This document shows positions 11,197-22,765 of a stretch of 64,000 bases of DNA, piece after piece; position 1 is the stretch's first letter, and each line of letters begins with the position of its first letter. The stretch covers positions 58,648,405 through 58,712,404 of the forward strand of contig NC_080067.1 in assembly GCF_949987535.1 (NCBI RefSeq). Direction: 5' to 3'. The notes beneath the pieces were generated by a model that was not told the origin of the DNA, made no database searches, and saw only the letters and a list, made by a program, of their open reading frames with translations. Made by a program: the position numbers and the translations under genes. The stretch is from Balaenoptera acutorostrata (lineage: Eukaryota; Chordata; Mammalia; Artiodactyla; Balaenopteridae).

Positions 11197-11725
11197 TTTT
11201 TTAAAAAATTCAAACAGAAAGTCACAAAAATTATAATCATCCTCATCAGTTCACTCAGTCCCATGTAATTAATTTTTTTTTAATCTTGATCTTTTGTTAG
11301 CACTTTTATGAATTCATCAGTTTTCCATTAAAGTTCTGAAAATACTTATTCATTCAGTTCAGCAGTATAGTCAGTTACCAGAAACCTGTACTTGTCCGAG
11401 TCTTTTCCATGAATTCCTTGAAGATGAAACCCTTTTATAGGAACATTTTTGCAAAAGCATCAGAGTACACCCAGAACTGTCTATAAATGACAAAAGACTT
11501 AAAAATGACCGCAGTTAAAGGTTTGATGAAAGCTCATAATAATGCCATTGACAAGGAAATTTAGTTATTTCTGAGATATACATTTTAAAGTAATAACTAG
11601 AATTATGACATAACATTATACCAAAACATATAAGATTTTTAGAAATTTCATGTAATGTCTGAAACATTTATATTAACATATATCCATACAAATAACCCAA
11701 AGAAAGTTTAGTATTAGTTGTTCGA
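11197..11725 (-). other. 3' extension of L1 A, probable 3' transduction
   Basis: This non-L1 sequence lies between two T-rich tracts: 11185-11206 (the outer tail) and 11726-11748 (the apparent internal tail of the parent element). It sits inside the target duplications, so it was part of the inserted cDNA. Copy D, of the same lineage, has its duplication directly at the L1 tail and lacks it. That is what read-through of the weak L1 polyadenylation site produces. The alternative is a subfamily whose 3'UTR already includes this piece. Confidence 0.7.
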
Positions 11726-11936
11726 TTTTTTTGTTTTTTGTTTTTTTTATACTGCAGGTTCTTATTAGTGATCAATTTTATACACATCAGTGTATACATG
11801 TCAATCCCAATCGCCCAATTCAGCACCCCATCATCCCCACCCCATCACAGTTTCCCCCCCGTGGTGTCCATATGTTTGTTCTCTACATCTGTGTCTCAAC
11901 TTCTGCCCTGCAAACCGGTTCATCTGTACCATTTTT

Positions 11937-14900
11937 CTAGGTTCCACATACATGCGTTAATATACGATATTTGTTTTTCTCTTTCTGACTTACTTCACTC
12001 TGTATGACAGTCTTTAGATCCATCCACGTCTCAACAAATGACTCAATTTCGTTCCTTTTTATGGCTGAGTAATATTCCATTGTATGCATGTACCACAACT
12101 TCTTTATCCATTCGTCTGTCGATAGGCATTTAGGTTGCTTCCATGACCTGGCTATTGTAAATAGTGCGACAATGAACATTGGGGTGCATGTGTCTTTTTG
12201 AATTATGGTTTTCTCTAGGTATATGCCCAGTAGTGGGATTGCTGGATCATATGGTAATTCTATTTTTAGTTTTTTAAGGAACCTCCATACTGTTCTCCAT
12301 AGTGACTGTGTCAATTTACATTCCCACCAACAGTGCAAGAGGGTTCCCTTTTCTCCACACCCTCGCCAGTATTTGTTGTTTGTAGATTTTCTGATGATGC
12401 CATTTCTAACTGGTGTGAGGTGATACCTCATTGTAGTTTTGATTTTCATTTCTCGAATAATTAGTGATATTGAGCAGCTTTTCATGTGCTTCTTTGCCAT
12501 CTGTACATCTTATTTGGAGAAATGTCTATTTAGGTCTTCTGCCCATTTTTGGATTGGGTTGTTTCTTTAATATTGAGCTACATGAGCTGTTTATATATTT
12601 TGGAGATTAGTCCTTTGTCCGTTGATTCGTTTGCAAATATTTTCTCCCATTCTGAGGGTTGTCTTTTCGTCTTGTTTATGGTTTCCTTTGCTGTGCAAAA
12701 GCTTTGAAGTTTCATTAGGTCCCATTTGTTTATTTTTGTTTTTATTTCCATTACTCTAGGAGGTGACTCAAAAAAGATCTAGCTGTGATTTATGTCAAAG
12801 AGTGTTCTTCTTATATTTTCCTCTAAGAGTTTTATAGTGTCCGGTCTTGCATTTAAGTCTCGAATCCATTTTGAGTTTATTTTTGTGTATGGTGTTAGGG
12901 AGTGTCCTAATTTCATTCGTTTACATGTAGCTGTCCAGTTTTCCCAGCACCAATTATTGAAGAGGCTGTCTTTTCTCCACTGTATATCTTTGCCTCCTTT
13001 ATCATAGATTAGTTCACCATAGGTGCGTGGGTTTATCTCTGGGCTTTCTATCTTGTTCCATTGATCTATGTTTCTGTTTTTGTGCCACTACCATATTGTC
13101 TTGATTACTGTAGCTTTGTAGTATGGTCTGAAGTCAGGGAGTCTGATTCCTCCAGCTCCGTTTTTTTCCTTCAAGACTGCTTTGGCTATTCAGGGTCTTT
13201 TGTGTCTCCATACAAATTTTAAGGTGATTTGTTCTAGTTCTGTAAAAAAATGCCACTGGTAATTTGATAGGGACTGCATTGAATCTGTAGATTGCTTTGG
13301 GTAGTGTAGTCATTTTCACAATGCTTATTCTTCCAATCCAAGACCATGGTATATCTCTCCATCAGTTGGTATCATGTTTAATTTCTTTCATCAGTGTCTT
13401 ATAGTTTTCTGCATACAGATCTTTTGTCTCCCCAAGTAGGTTTATTCCTAGGTATTTTATTCTTTTTGTTGCAATGGTAAATGGGAGTGTTTCCTTAATT
13501 TCTCTTTCAGATTTTTCATCATTAGTGTATAGGAATGCAAGAGATTTCTGTGCATTAATTTTGTATCCTGCAACTTTACCAGATTCATTGATTAGCTCTA
13601 GTAGTTTTCTGGTGGCATCTTTAGGATTCTCTATGTATAGTGTCATGTCATCTGCAAACAGTGACAGTTTTACTTCTTCTTTTCCAATTTGTATTCCTTT
13701 TATTTCTTTTCCTTCTCTGATATCCATGGCTAGGACTTCCAACACTATGTTGAATAATAGTGCTGAGAGTGGACATCCTTGTCTCGTTCCTGATCTTAGA
13801 GGAAATGCTTTCAGTTTTTCACCATTGAGAATGATGTTTGCTGTGGGTTTGTTGTACATGGCGTTTATTATGTTGAGGTAGATTCCCTCTATGCCCACTT
13901 TCTGGAGAGTTTTTGTCATACATGGGTGTTGAATTTTGTCAAAAGCTTTTTCTGCATCTATTGAGATGATCATATGGTTTTTATTCTTCAATTTGTTAAT
14001 ATGGTGTATCACATTGATTCATTTGCGTATATTGAAGAATCCTTGCATCCCTGGGAAAAATCCCACTTGATCATGGTGTATGATCCTTTTAATATGTTGT
14101 TGGATTCTGTTTGCTAGTATTTTGTTGAGGATTTTTGCATCTATATTCATCAGTGATATTGATCTGTAATTTTCTTTTTTTGTAGTATCTTTGTCTGGTT
14201 TTGGTATCAGGGTGATGGTGGCCTCATAGAATGAGTTTGGGAATGTTCCTTCCTCTGCAATTTTTTGGAAGAGTTTGAGAAGCTTGGGTATTAGCTCTTC
14301 TCTAAATGTTTGATAGAATTCACCTGTGAAGCCATCTGGCCCTGAACTTTTGTTTGTTGGAAGATTTTTCATCACAGTTTCAATTTCATTACTTGTGATT
14401 CGTCCGTTCATATTTTCTGTTTCTTCCTGGTTCAGTCTTGGTAGGTTATAACTTTCTAAGAATTTGTCCATTTCTTCCAGCTTGTCCATTTGATTGGCAT
14501 AGAGTTGCTTGTAGTAGACTCTTAGGATGCTTTGTATTTCTGCAGTGTCTGTTGTAACTTCTCCTTTTTCATTTCTAATTTTATTGATTTGAGTCCTCTC
14601 CCTCTTTTTCTTGATGAGTCTGGCTAATGGCTTATCAATTTTGTTTATCTTCTCAAAGAACCAGCTTTTAGTTTTATTGATCTTTGCTATTGTTTTCTTT
14701 GTGTCTATTTCATTTATTTCTGCTCTGGTCTTTATGATTTCTTTCCTTCTGCTAACTTTGGGTTTTGTTTGTTCTTCTTTCTCTAGTTCCTTTAGGTGTA
14801 AGGTTAGATTGCTTACTTGAGATTTTTCTTGTTTCTTGAGGTAGGCTAGTATAGCTGTAAACTTCCCTCTTATAACTGCTTTTGCTGCATCCCATAGATT

Positions 14901-15751
14901 TTGGATCGTCGTGTTTTCATTGTCATTTGTCTCTAGGTATTTTTTGATTTCCACTTTGATTTCTTCAGTGATCTCTTGGTTATTAACTAACGTATTGTTT
15001 AGCCTCCATGTGTTTGTGTTTTTTACGTTTTTTTCCCTGTAATTCATTTCTAATCTCATAGCATTGTGGTCAGAAAAGATGCTTGATTTGATTTCAATTT
15101 TCTTAACTTTACTGAGGCTTGGTTTTTGCCCCAAGATGTGATCTATCCTGGAGAATGTTCCATGCACACTTGAGAAGAAAGTGTAGTCTGCTGTTTTTGG
15201 ATGGAATGTCCTGTAAATATCAATTAAATCTATCTGGTCTATTGTGTCATTTAAAGCTTCTTTTCACTTATTTATTTTCATTTTGGATGATCTGTCCATT
15301 GGTGTAAGTGAGGTGTTAACATCCCCCACTATTATTGTGTTACTGTCGATTTCCTCTTTTATAGCTGTTAGCAGTTGCCTTATGTATTGAGGTGCTCCTA
15401 TGTTGGGTGCATATATATTAATATTTGTTATATCTTCTTCTTGGATTGATCCCTTGATCATTATGTAGTGTCCTTCCTTGTCTCTTGTAACATTCTTTAT
15501 TTTAAAGTCTGTTTTATCTGATATGAGTATAGCTACTCCAGCTTTCTTTTGATTTGCATTTGCATGGAATATCTTTTTCCATCCCCTCACTTTTAGTCTT
15601 ATGTGTCCCTAGGTCTGAAGTGGGTCTCTTATAGACAGCATATATATGGGTCTTGCTTTTGTATCCATTCAGCAAGCCTGTGTCTTTTGGTTGGAGCATT
15701 TAATCCATTTGCGTTGAAGGTAATTATCGATATGTATGTTCCTGTGACCAT
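11937..15751 (-). pseudogene. L1 A ORF2 (endonuclease/reverse transcriptase), disrupted
   Basis: The start is atg at 15749-15751 (followed by codons for TYISII) and the end is at 11937 (THVCGT, then stop). From N to C it has the endonuclease domain (15264-15590, with SDKTDF and GDVNTSL, where the phenylalanine of the usual GDFN is valine), the linker and Z region (14019-15167, with SRIDHILG and SDHNAMRL), the reverse transcriptase (13362-14012, with [12 protein letters not shown] and the catalytic FADDMTLY) and the C-terminal Cys-rich domain (11937-12500, with [16 protein letters not shown]). The total span of 3815 nt is close to the roughly 1272-codon family length. Several stops and frame changes separate these blocks, for example at 14012/14019 and 15260. 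It makes no functional protein. Confidence 0.9.
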
Positions 15752-15809
15752 TTTCTTAATTGTTTTGGGTTTGGTTTTGTAGGTCCTTTACTTCTCTTGT
15801 GTTTCCCAC

Positions 15810-16714
15810 TTAGAGAAGTTCCTTTAGCATTTGTTGTAGAGCTGGTTTGGTGGTGCTGAATTCTCTTAGCTTTTGGTTGTCTGTAAAGCTTTTGATTTTT
15901 CCATCGAATCTGAATGAGATCCTTGCAGGGTAGAGTAATCTTGGTTGTAGGTTCTTCCCTTCCATCACTTTAATTATATCATGCCACTCCCTTCTGGCTT
16001 GTAAAGTTTCTGTTGAGAAATCAGCTGTTATCCTTATGGGAGTTCCCTTGTATGTTATTTGTCGTTTTTCCCTTGCTGCTTTCAATAAGTTTTCTTTGTC
16101 TTTTATTTTTGCCAATTTGATTACTATGTGTCTCAGAGTGTTTTACCTTGGGTTTATCCTGTATGGGACTCTCTGCGCTTCCTGGACTTGGGTGGCTCTT
16201 TCCTTTCCCAAGATAGGGAAGTTTTCAACTATAATCTCTTCACATATTTTCTCTGGTCCTTTCTCTCTCTCTTCTCCTTCTGGGACCCCCATAATGCGAA
16301 TGTTGTTGCGTTTAATTTTGTCCCAGAGGTCTCTTAGACTGTCTTCATTTCTCTTAATTCTTTTTTCTTATTCTGTTCTGCACTAGTGAATTCCACCATT
16401 CTGTCTTCCAGGTCACTTATCCGTTCTTCTGCCTCAGTTATTCTGCTTTTGATTCCTTCTAGTGTAGTTTTCCTTTCAGTTATTGTATTGTTCATCTCTG
16501 TTTGTTTGTTCTTTAATTCTTCTAGGTCTTTGTTAAACATTTCTTACATCTTCTCAATCTTTGCCTCCATTCTTTTTCTGAGATTCTGGATTATCTTCAC
16601 TATCATGATTTTGAATTCTTTTTCTGGAAGGTTGCCTATCTCCACTTCATTTTGTTGTTTTTCTGTGGTTTTATCTTTTTCCTTCATATGGTACATAGCC
16701 CTCTGCCTTTTCAT
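15810..16714 (-). pseudogene. L1 A ORF1 (RNA-binding chaperone), disrupted
   Basis: The N-terminus is MKRQRAMYHMKEKDK (the start shared with copy D; an upstream atg at 16726 adds MVGK). A Leu/Glu/Lys-rich coiled coil (16334-16540) follows, then an RRM-type part and the C-terminal domain with LYPARISFRFDGKIKSF, ending MLKELL at the stop at 15810. In-frame stops near 16541 and frame loss around 16120-16340 break it. In a live L1 this trimeric protein coats L1 RNA in the cytoplasm and aids target-primed reverse transcription. Confidence 0.85.
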
Positions 16715-16726
16715 CTTTCCTACCAT

Positions 16727-17607
16727 TCTGTGAATGTGGTTTTTGTTCCACAGGCTGCAGGATTGTAGTTCTTCTTGCTTCTGCTGTCTGCCCTCTGGTG
16801 GATGATGCTATCTAAGAGGCTTGATGGGAGGGACTGGTGGTGGGTAGAGCTGACTGTTGCTCTGGTGGGCACAGCTCAGTTAAACTTTAATCTGCTTGAC
16901 TGCTGATGGGTGAGGCTGGGTTCCCTCCCTGTTGGTTGTTTTGCCTGAGGCAACCCAACACTGGAGCCTACCTGGGGTCTTTGCTGGGGCTAATGGCAGA
17001 CTCGGGGAGGGCTCACACCAAGGAGTACTTCCCAGAACTTCTGCTACCAGTGTCCTTGTCCCCACAGTGAGCCACAGCCACCCCCTGCCTCTGCAGGAGA
17101 CCCTCCAACACTAGCAAGTAGGTCTGGTTCAGTCTGCCCTGGGGTCACTGCTCCTTCCCCTGGGTCCCAATGCACACACTACTTTGTGTGTGCCCTCCAA
17201 GAGTGGAGTCTCTGTTTCCCCCAGTCCTGTCAAAGTCCTGCAATCAATTCCCACTAGGCTTCAAAGTCTGATTCTCTAGGAATTCCTCCTCCCATTGCTG
17301 GACCCCCAGGTTGGGAAGCCTGACGTGGGGCTCAGAACCTTCACTCCAGTGGGTGGAATTCTGTGGTATAAGTCTTCTGCAGTCTGTGAGTCTCCCACCC
17401 ACCAGTTATGGGATTTGATTTTACTGTGATTGCGCCCTTCCTACCGTCTCATTGTGGCTTCTGCTTTGTCTTTGGTTGTGGGGTATCGTTTTTTGTGAGT
17501 TCCAGTGTCTTCCTGTCGATGATTGTCCAGCAGCTAGTTGTGTTTCTCTTGTTCTCACAAGAGGGAGTGAGAGCATGTCCTTCTACTCCACCATCTTGGT
17601 TCCTCTC
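16727..17607 (-). promoter_or_regulatory. L1 A 5'UTR / internal promoter (A/D type)
   Basis: About 880 bp from the 5' end to the ORF1 start, with 'gtgtgtgccctccaagagtggagtc' kind blocks shared with copy D (47044-47935) and no resemblance to the GC-rich leader of B and E. A YY1-like aagatggtgg lies ten bases from the 5' end. Moderately GC-rich, with few CpGs left. Confidence 0.75.
17588..17597 (-). promoter_or_regulatory. YY1-like site at L1 A 5' end
   Basis: aagatggtgg on the minus strand. The consensus core of human L1 is aagatggcgg. The CpG is replaced by tg here, as in copy D. Confidence 0.5.
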
Positions 17608-17619
17608 CCTTACTAAGTA
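17608..17619. repeat. Target-site duplication of L1 A, 5' side
   Basis: ccttactaagta, identical to 11173-11184. Confidence 0.8.
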
Positions 17620-18551
17620 TTATGGGTCATTTTTTTCCTGGGCTTTCTATTCCATTAACTGATACTTTGTAGTTTTCAAAGCTAAACTAATACAATAACC
17701 CCCACTTTTTAATTTTTCACACAATAGTTTATAGCACTTACAGACTTGGAATTGGAGTCCATTATGAAGTGTTATGGAGTCAAGGCGTCTGCAGAGTAAA
17801 GAAACACCACCCCTAACAGAAACAAATAAAAAATTAAACACTTCTCTATGCCTATGACAAGACACATTTATTAAGCATGTTAATAAGAACATTTATTAAG
17901 TTATGTGCTAGGGACCGTGCAAGGTGACATGATATAAATGAGGTAATCTACCAATGCTAAATTGAACTGTCTGTCCAATAATCATCCAGTTAATTACAGT
18001 TTCTGTCTCCTTCCCTAGTCACAGACATATCAAGAGAGTTGAATTGACCAATCTATTTGCCTTCTCTCATTTTACTTCACTTATCATGCATTTAACATTT
18101 GCATATATTAAAGTTATATCTTTTAAAATATATATGCTAACTGATACTGTAAGAAAGATTTTGAGTACAATTACCCAACAGTTTTCACCATCTTCCTTTT
18201 TGACTCTACATGAAATTGAGTGTGATTTTGCTGAATTTCAATGTGATCAGTTACCTAGTGAGTCTAACTTTCATATTTAAAAGTGTCTAGCAATGACTTT
18301 TAAAGAGTATGAAAGAAAACATATTCTTTCTTTCATTGATTCTTACATTTCCTTTTGTTTCTGTTAGCATAATTTGCCCACTCCCTGACTTGTCACTCAG
18401 CCGTTAAAATTCAGATGGAGTGCTTTGTAGGCATCGTTTCTTGTGTGCAGTTTTTGATATCACCCACATCACAGCTGTGCATTAAATGAATTTGATTTTC
18501 CCTGAGTCTGAGAAGCAGCACTATCTTATTCAAACAACTTGCCTGTCAGAC
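17620..18551. other. No gene or repeat recognised
   Basis: Apparently unique AT-rich sequence between L1 A and L1 C. The 78-codon ORF at 18044-18280 has no recognisable domain. Confidence 0.5.
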
Positions 18552-18561
18552 GTCAAGACTA

Positions 18562-19271
18562 TCTGTATGTCTTCTTTGGAGAAATGTCTATTTAGATCTT
18601 CTGCCCATTTTTGGATTGGGTTGTTTGTTTTTTTGATATTGAGCTGCATGAGCTGCTTGTATATTTTGGAGATTAATCCTTTGTCAGTTGCTTCATTTGC
18701 AAATATTTTCTCCCATTCTGAGAGTTGTCTTTTCATCTTGTTGATGGTTTCCTTTTCTGTCTTTTAAGTTTCATTAGGTCCCATTTGTTTATTTTTGTTT
18801 TTATTTCCATTTCTCTAAGAGGTGGGTCAAAAAGGATCTTGCTGTGATTTATGTCAAAGAGTGTTCTTCCTATATTTTCTTCTAAGAGTTTAATAGTGTC
18901 TGGTCTTACATTTAGGTCTTTAATCCATGTTGAGTTTATTTTTGTGTATGGTGTGCAGACGTAGAGAATGGACTTGAGGACACCGGGAGGGGGAAGGGTT
19001 AGCTGGGACGAAGTGAGAGGGTAGCATTGACTACCAAATGTAAAACAGATAGCTAGTGGGAAGCAGCTACATAGCACAGGGAGATCAGCTAGGTGCTCTG
19101 TGACCACCTATAGAGGTGGGATAGTGAGGGTGGGAGGGAGACGCAAGAGGGAGGGAATATGGGGATGTATGTATACATAGAGCTGATTCACTTTGTTATA
19201 CAGCAGAAACTAACACAACATTGTAAGGCAATTATACTCCAATAAAGATATTTAAAAAAAAAATAAAAGAA
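18562..19271 (+). mobile_element. Short L1 insertion C with inverted 5' part (twin priming)
   Basis: 18562-18955 is ORF2 C-terminal sequence in minus orientation, ending at '...tttttgtgtatggtgt'. From about 18956 the B/E-type 3'UTR follows in plus orientation ('gtagagaatggacttgagga', 'gatagctagtgggaagcag', 'aataaagat'), with an A-run at 19251-19262. A 10-bp perfect duplication, gtcaagacta (18552-18561 and 19272-19281), with partial agreement extending 5', brackets both parts. About 10 bases of the ORF2 segment (tgcaaaagct) are deleted near 18760. Divergence is low, so it is relatively recent. Confidence 0.92.
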
Positions 19272-19281
19272 GTCAAGACTA

Positions 19282-20715
19282 CTCACAAATGTGGCATTCT
19301 TCCAGGCAGAGCTTCCCAGAGATGGAATTAATACCCAAGCAGGTCATTAACAGGAGAGCACCAGTCCCCGTCAGATTTTGTTCATGATCTGGGAAGTCAC
19401 GGTGGCAGTGATGGGCAGTAAGGTTAATACCTGGCCTTCAGACATACTCCATGAGAGACTTTCCAGAAGTCTTACATCTTAAATCTCAGGTTAGACAGAA
19501 TTGAATTGGAGACTCTAATGCATAATTAAGTTTTGAAGACAAGTGCTGAGGGTGAGATGGCGTGCAGTGCTGATAAAGTTTTCGTTTCTTGCCTGGGCTA
19601 GTTTTGTTTGGTATAGTCATGGGTATATGGGCTCTTGCCCCCCAAACATCTTAAAGAGATTGTTTAGCCTCAGAAAAAAGCATCTCTTTTTCATGTATCC
19701 CAAAACCCATTTTATAAAGATACAGAAAAGATATTTTATAACTTAAAAGCTGAGAATACATTAATAAGATTTATTCAAGTTTTGTAATTGTAGGAGTTTT
19801 GAGTTGCCATAAATTTGAGGTTATTAACATACAACTGAGCTGTGTAATGATTAAGCATACCAGTTATAATATATAAAAATTAATAAGTATTTGCAATTAC
19901 ATGAATGCTTTGTATGTAGTCTGTTACACACAAATTTACAAAGTTTATATTTTTTTTCCATATTCTACACTAACAAGAAGACAAATTTCTGTAACTTATT
20001 CTAAATGAGGGTGAAGGAAAAATAGACCTCAATAAATAATGAAAATGAAGTTTAGACTACATGTAAAGCGCAATGGGAAGAGGGAAGAAGGTTGTGGAGA
20101 CCAGAACAAAGTGATAGTTTAAAATAAACAAGTCAGACTTGGTTAAATTTTAGTAAGTAAAGCCTTATATTTGTGCTTTCCATCAGTGTCCTCTAAACTG
20201 AAGTGAAAGTAAACAGTTTTAAGTGCATAATCCATTTGAGTTTACTGTTCAGTCTTCTGCATTGCAAATGTGTCAGTATTTAAAATGTACAAATGTTTCC
20301 ATGTAATTCAACTTAACAATTATTACGCACTTACTTGTACATAGAAATACAACCATATGTGTTCTGAGTGATCATAAGCTAAGTCTAAATGGCTACTTAC
20401 TCAAAAGGCTTATAAACTCATAGGATTTATCTTGATAAATGCACCATCCTTATAGCTCTGGCCCATAGTCATGTCAGTATCCTCATGTTGACTAGTATTA
20501 GATACTCAGATTCATGCCAGTTACATGCCTAGCAAAAAAAAATTATATGAAGCAAACTTCCAATTTGTTTATTGTGTAAAGATGGAGGCTATAGTCCTTT
20601 TTCTGGGAAGGTACTTTCTTGGTATTAATTTATCCAGAAAGCCCAATAAGTGCTCGGAAGGCTGCTTGGGAATTAAGGAGTCTGGGCAAAGGTGTGCAAG
20701 TTTTTTTGTCTTATT
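19282..20715. other. No gene or repeat recognised
   Basis: Apparently unique sequence. ORFs at 19543, 20525 and 20619 (60-67 codons) lack recognisable domains. Confidence 0.5.
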
Positions 20716-20719
20716 TTAA

Positions 20720-21430
20720 TTTAATTGCTTTTTGTTCTACTTTTAGAATAAGTAAAATATTTACATGGTTTAGGGATCAAACACTACAAAGAGGTGTAGA
20801 GTAAAATGTCTGCTTCCAACAGTCACTCATCCATGCAGGCCCTCTGTCACTGCCATGGTAGCATTTTTATTAGATTTTCTCCCTTGTAATGCAAATATAA
20901 GCAAATAGAAATATATGTTTTTACTCACCTTATTATGTACAGAAGGTAGCATACCTAAAGACTGTATTTCATTCCGTGTATTTGTCTTTTAACAACAAAT
21001 CTTGAAGATATTTTTGTATTACTAAATAGATAGTGTCATTATTTTTTTTAGAGCAGTATAATATTGCATTGTAGGTTAATCTCATCAGTATCTATTGCTG
21101 GGTATTTGGGTTGTTTCCAGTCTTTTGCTGTGACAAAAAATTTTGTTCATATATCATTTAGCACATGTCAAGTATATCAGTAAGATAAATTCCCAGAGAG
21201 GGGATTGTTGGGTCCAAGTATATTGCAGTTTTGATGGTTATTGCCAAACTGCCTCTCTGTGCTTGTGCCAATTTATACTATTCAAAGCAATGCATACGAT
21301 TTTCTGTCTTCCCATAGCCAAAACCATTAAAGTGTATTGTCAAATTTGATATTTTTGTCAATCAGTGGATATGAAAACAATATATTAGTGTAGATTCCAA
21401 CCGCATTTCTTTAAGGGAGGTTGTACAGCT
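20720..21430 (-). mobile_element. Ancient L1 3' end (L1M-type)
   Basis: The plus strand shows the complement of a mammalian-wide L1 3'UTR and ORF2 end: 'gagcagtataatattgcatt', 'gggtatttgggttgtttcca', 'gataaattcccagagagggg' and 'tattgccaaactgcctct'. It is highly diverged. The left boundary is uncertain. Confidence 0.75.
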
Positions 21431-21439
21431 CTACATATG

Positions 21440-22327
21440 TTACCTTTTCATATATTTTAGAGACATTTATTTTACTTTATATAACTTGGTAGGTAGTTTC
21501 GTGGGTATTTCATACAGGTTGAATGAGGCCAGAAGAATTTTTCCTTCCTATGATTGAACAGACATCTCCAGTAACATAAATATATCTTTCCTAAGGACTC
21601 ATTTTTATTTTAAGGGGACAATTTTTGATATATGTTCTGCCTTTTGGGTGTTTGGACTAATCACTTTTATGCTGTAGGGCAGTTGACCCCACATCTTCAT
21701 GTTCATATTTAGTTTTCTCCAAACAGGGACAAAAGAAAATTTCTGCTTTCTAAATTAAAATCAGATTATTATACCCAAATGTCTTGATTGATTTTTATTT
21801 ATTTCAAAATTCCTCATGGATAATCCCATCATTATGTCTGGATTTTACCAGTTTTAACGCTGAGAGGACAAATTTGCTTTCTTTAAATCTAAGGTATTGA
21901 CATGAAAGGGAACTCTTCACTATTGCTGCCTATAGCCACCAACACTTTTATATGCAGACATAATATTTTTCAGTCTTTTAGATTTAAGGTGTATGAGGTG
22001 TTTTTGCTTTGTTTTGTTGTTGCTGGTTTTTTTGGGTTTTTTTTTGTTTTTTTTGCCTAACAACATACAGTAAAATAAAATGATATGGCTTGACTTCCAT
22101 ATGAATTACCAAGATCTGTTGATCTCATCTTCCTCCTAGTTTGTTCTGCTCACCTAACTGTCCTGGGTTAATTAACCAAAATCAAGAAAGTGGCACCTGA
22201 AACAATGTCTGTTCTATCTTCTTTTATTTATTTATTTTCTGGTTGAGAGGTCATGCATATTATATAGGCTATTTTTTTCTGTTTCAGTACTTTCCTAATT
22301 ATACTATAGGATAATTACTTTCTTATA
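21440..22327. other. No gene or repeat recognised
   Basis: AT-rich sequence with T/G runs near 22000-22055. No supported feature. Confidence 0.45.
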
Positions 22328-22340
22328 TCTATATCTCCTT
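22328..22340. repeat. Target-site duplication of L1 B, 3' side
   Basis: tctatatctcctt, matching 29593-29605 with one mismatch (c for t). It is followed at once by a T-run. Confidence 0.65.
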
Positions 22341-22348
22341 TTTTTTTT

Positions 22349-22380
22349 GAGGGAAGTATGTCTGATTCCTGGCATCTTTA
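22349..22380 (-). other. Short 3' extension of L1 B, probable 3' transduction
   Basis: Between the outer T-run (22341-22348) and the A/T-rich remains of an inner tail (22381-22407) lie about 32 bases of non-L1 sequence. On the minus strand an aataaa (22377-22382) lies 28 nt before the outer tail, a proper polyadenylation distance. Copy E lacks this segment. Confidence 0.6.
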
Positions 22381-22765
22381 TTTTTTAAACTTTTTAAAAT
22401 TTTTTTCACATCTTTATTGGAGTATAATTGCTTTACAATGATGTGTTAGTTGCTGCTTTATAACAAAGTGAATCAGTTATACATATACATATGTCCCCAT
22501 ATCTCTTCCCTCTTGCATCTCCCTCCCTCCCACCCTCCCTATCCCACCCCTCTAGGTGGTCACAAAGCACCAAGCTGATCTCCCTGTGCTATGCATCTGC
22601 TTCCCACTAGCTATCTATTTTACATTTGGTAGTGTATATATGTCCATGCCACTCTCTCACTTTATCCCAGCTTACCCTTCCCCCTCCCCATATCCTGAAG
22701 TCCATTCGCTAGTAGGTCTGCGTCCTTATTCCCGTCTTGCCCTTAGGTTCTTCATGACCATTTTT

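Larger units (their letters stand above)
11185..17607 (-). mobile_element. Full-length LINE-1 copy A (A/D lineage) with 3' extension
   Basis: A complete minus-strand L1. The 5' end is at 17607 (gagaggaaccaagatggtgg on the minus strand), then a 0.9-kb 5'UTR, ORF1, ORF2 and a short 3'UTR to about 11749. About 0.5 kb of non-L1 sequence and a second tail follow. A perfect 12-bp duplication (11173-11184 and 17608-17619) brackets the whole. Both ORFs are broken by several stops and indels, so the copy is inactive and of intermediate age. Its 3'UTR (tatactgcaggttcttatta complement) matches copy D and not B or E. Confidence 0.9.

Noticed and set aside
13474..13881. Plus-strand ORFs of 135-152 codons starting MVNGSV in all four long L1s (also 24302-24760, 43806-44213, 50068-50526)
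   Set aside because: They are the complement of the conserved RT segment of ORF2. Their recurrence reflects homology of the sense protein. No independent start context or family.
11709..17623. agtatta-like similarity next to the inner tail of L1 A, as an alternative target duplication
   Set aside because: Only about 7 bp, and not abutting the tail. The 12-bp perfect repeat at 11173-11184 and 17608-17619 is exact and correctly placed.
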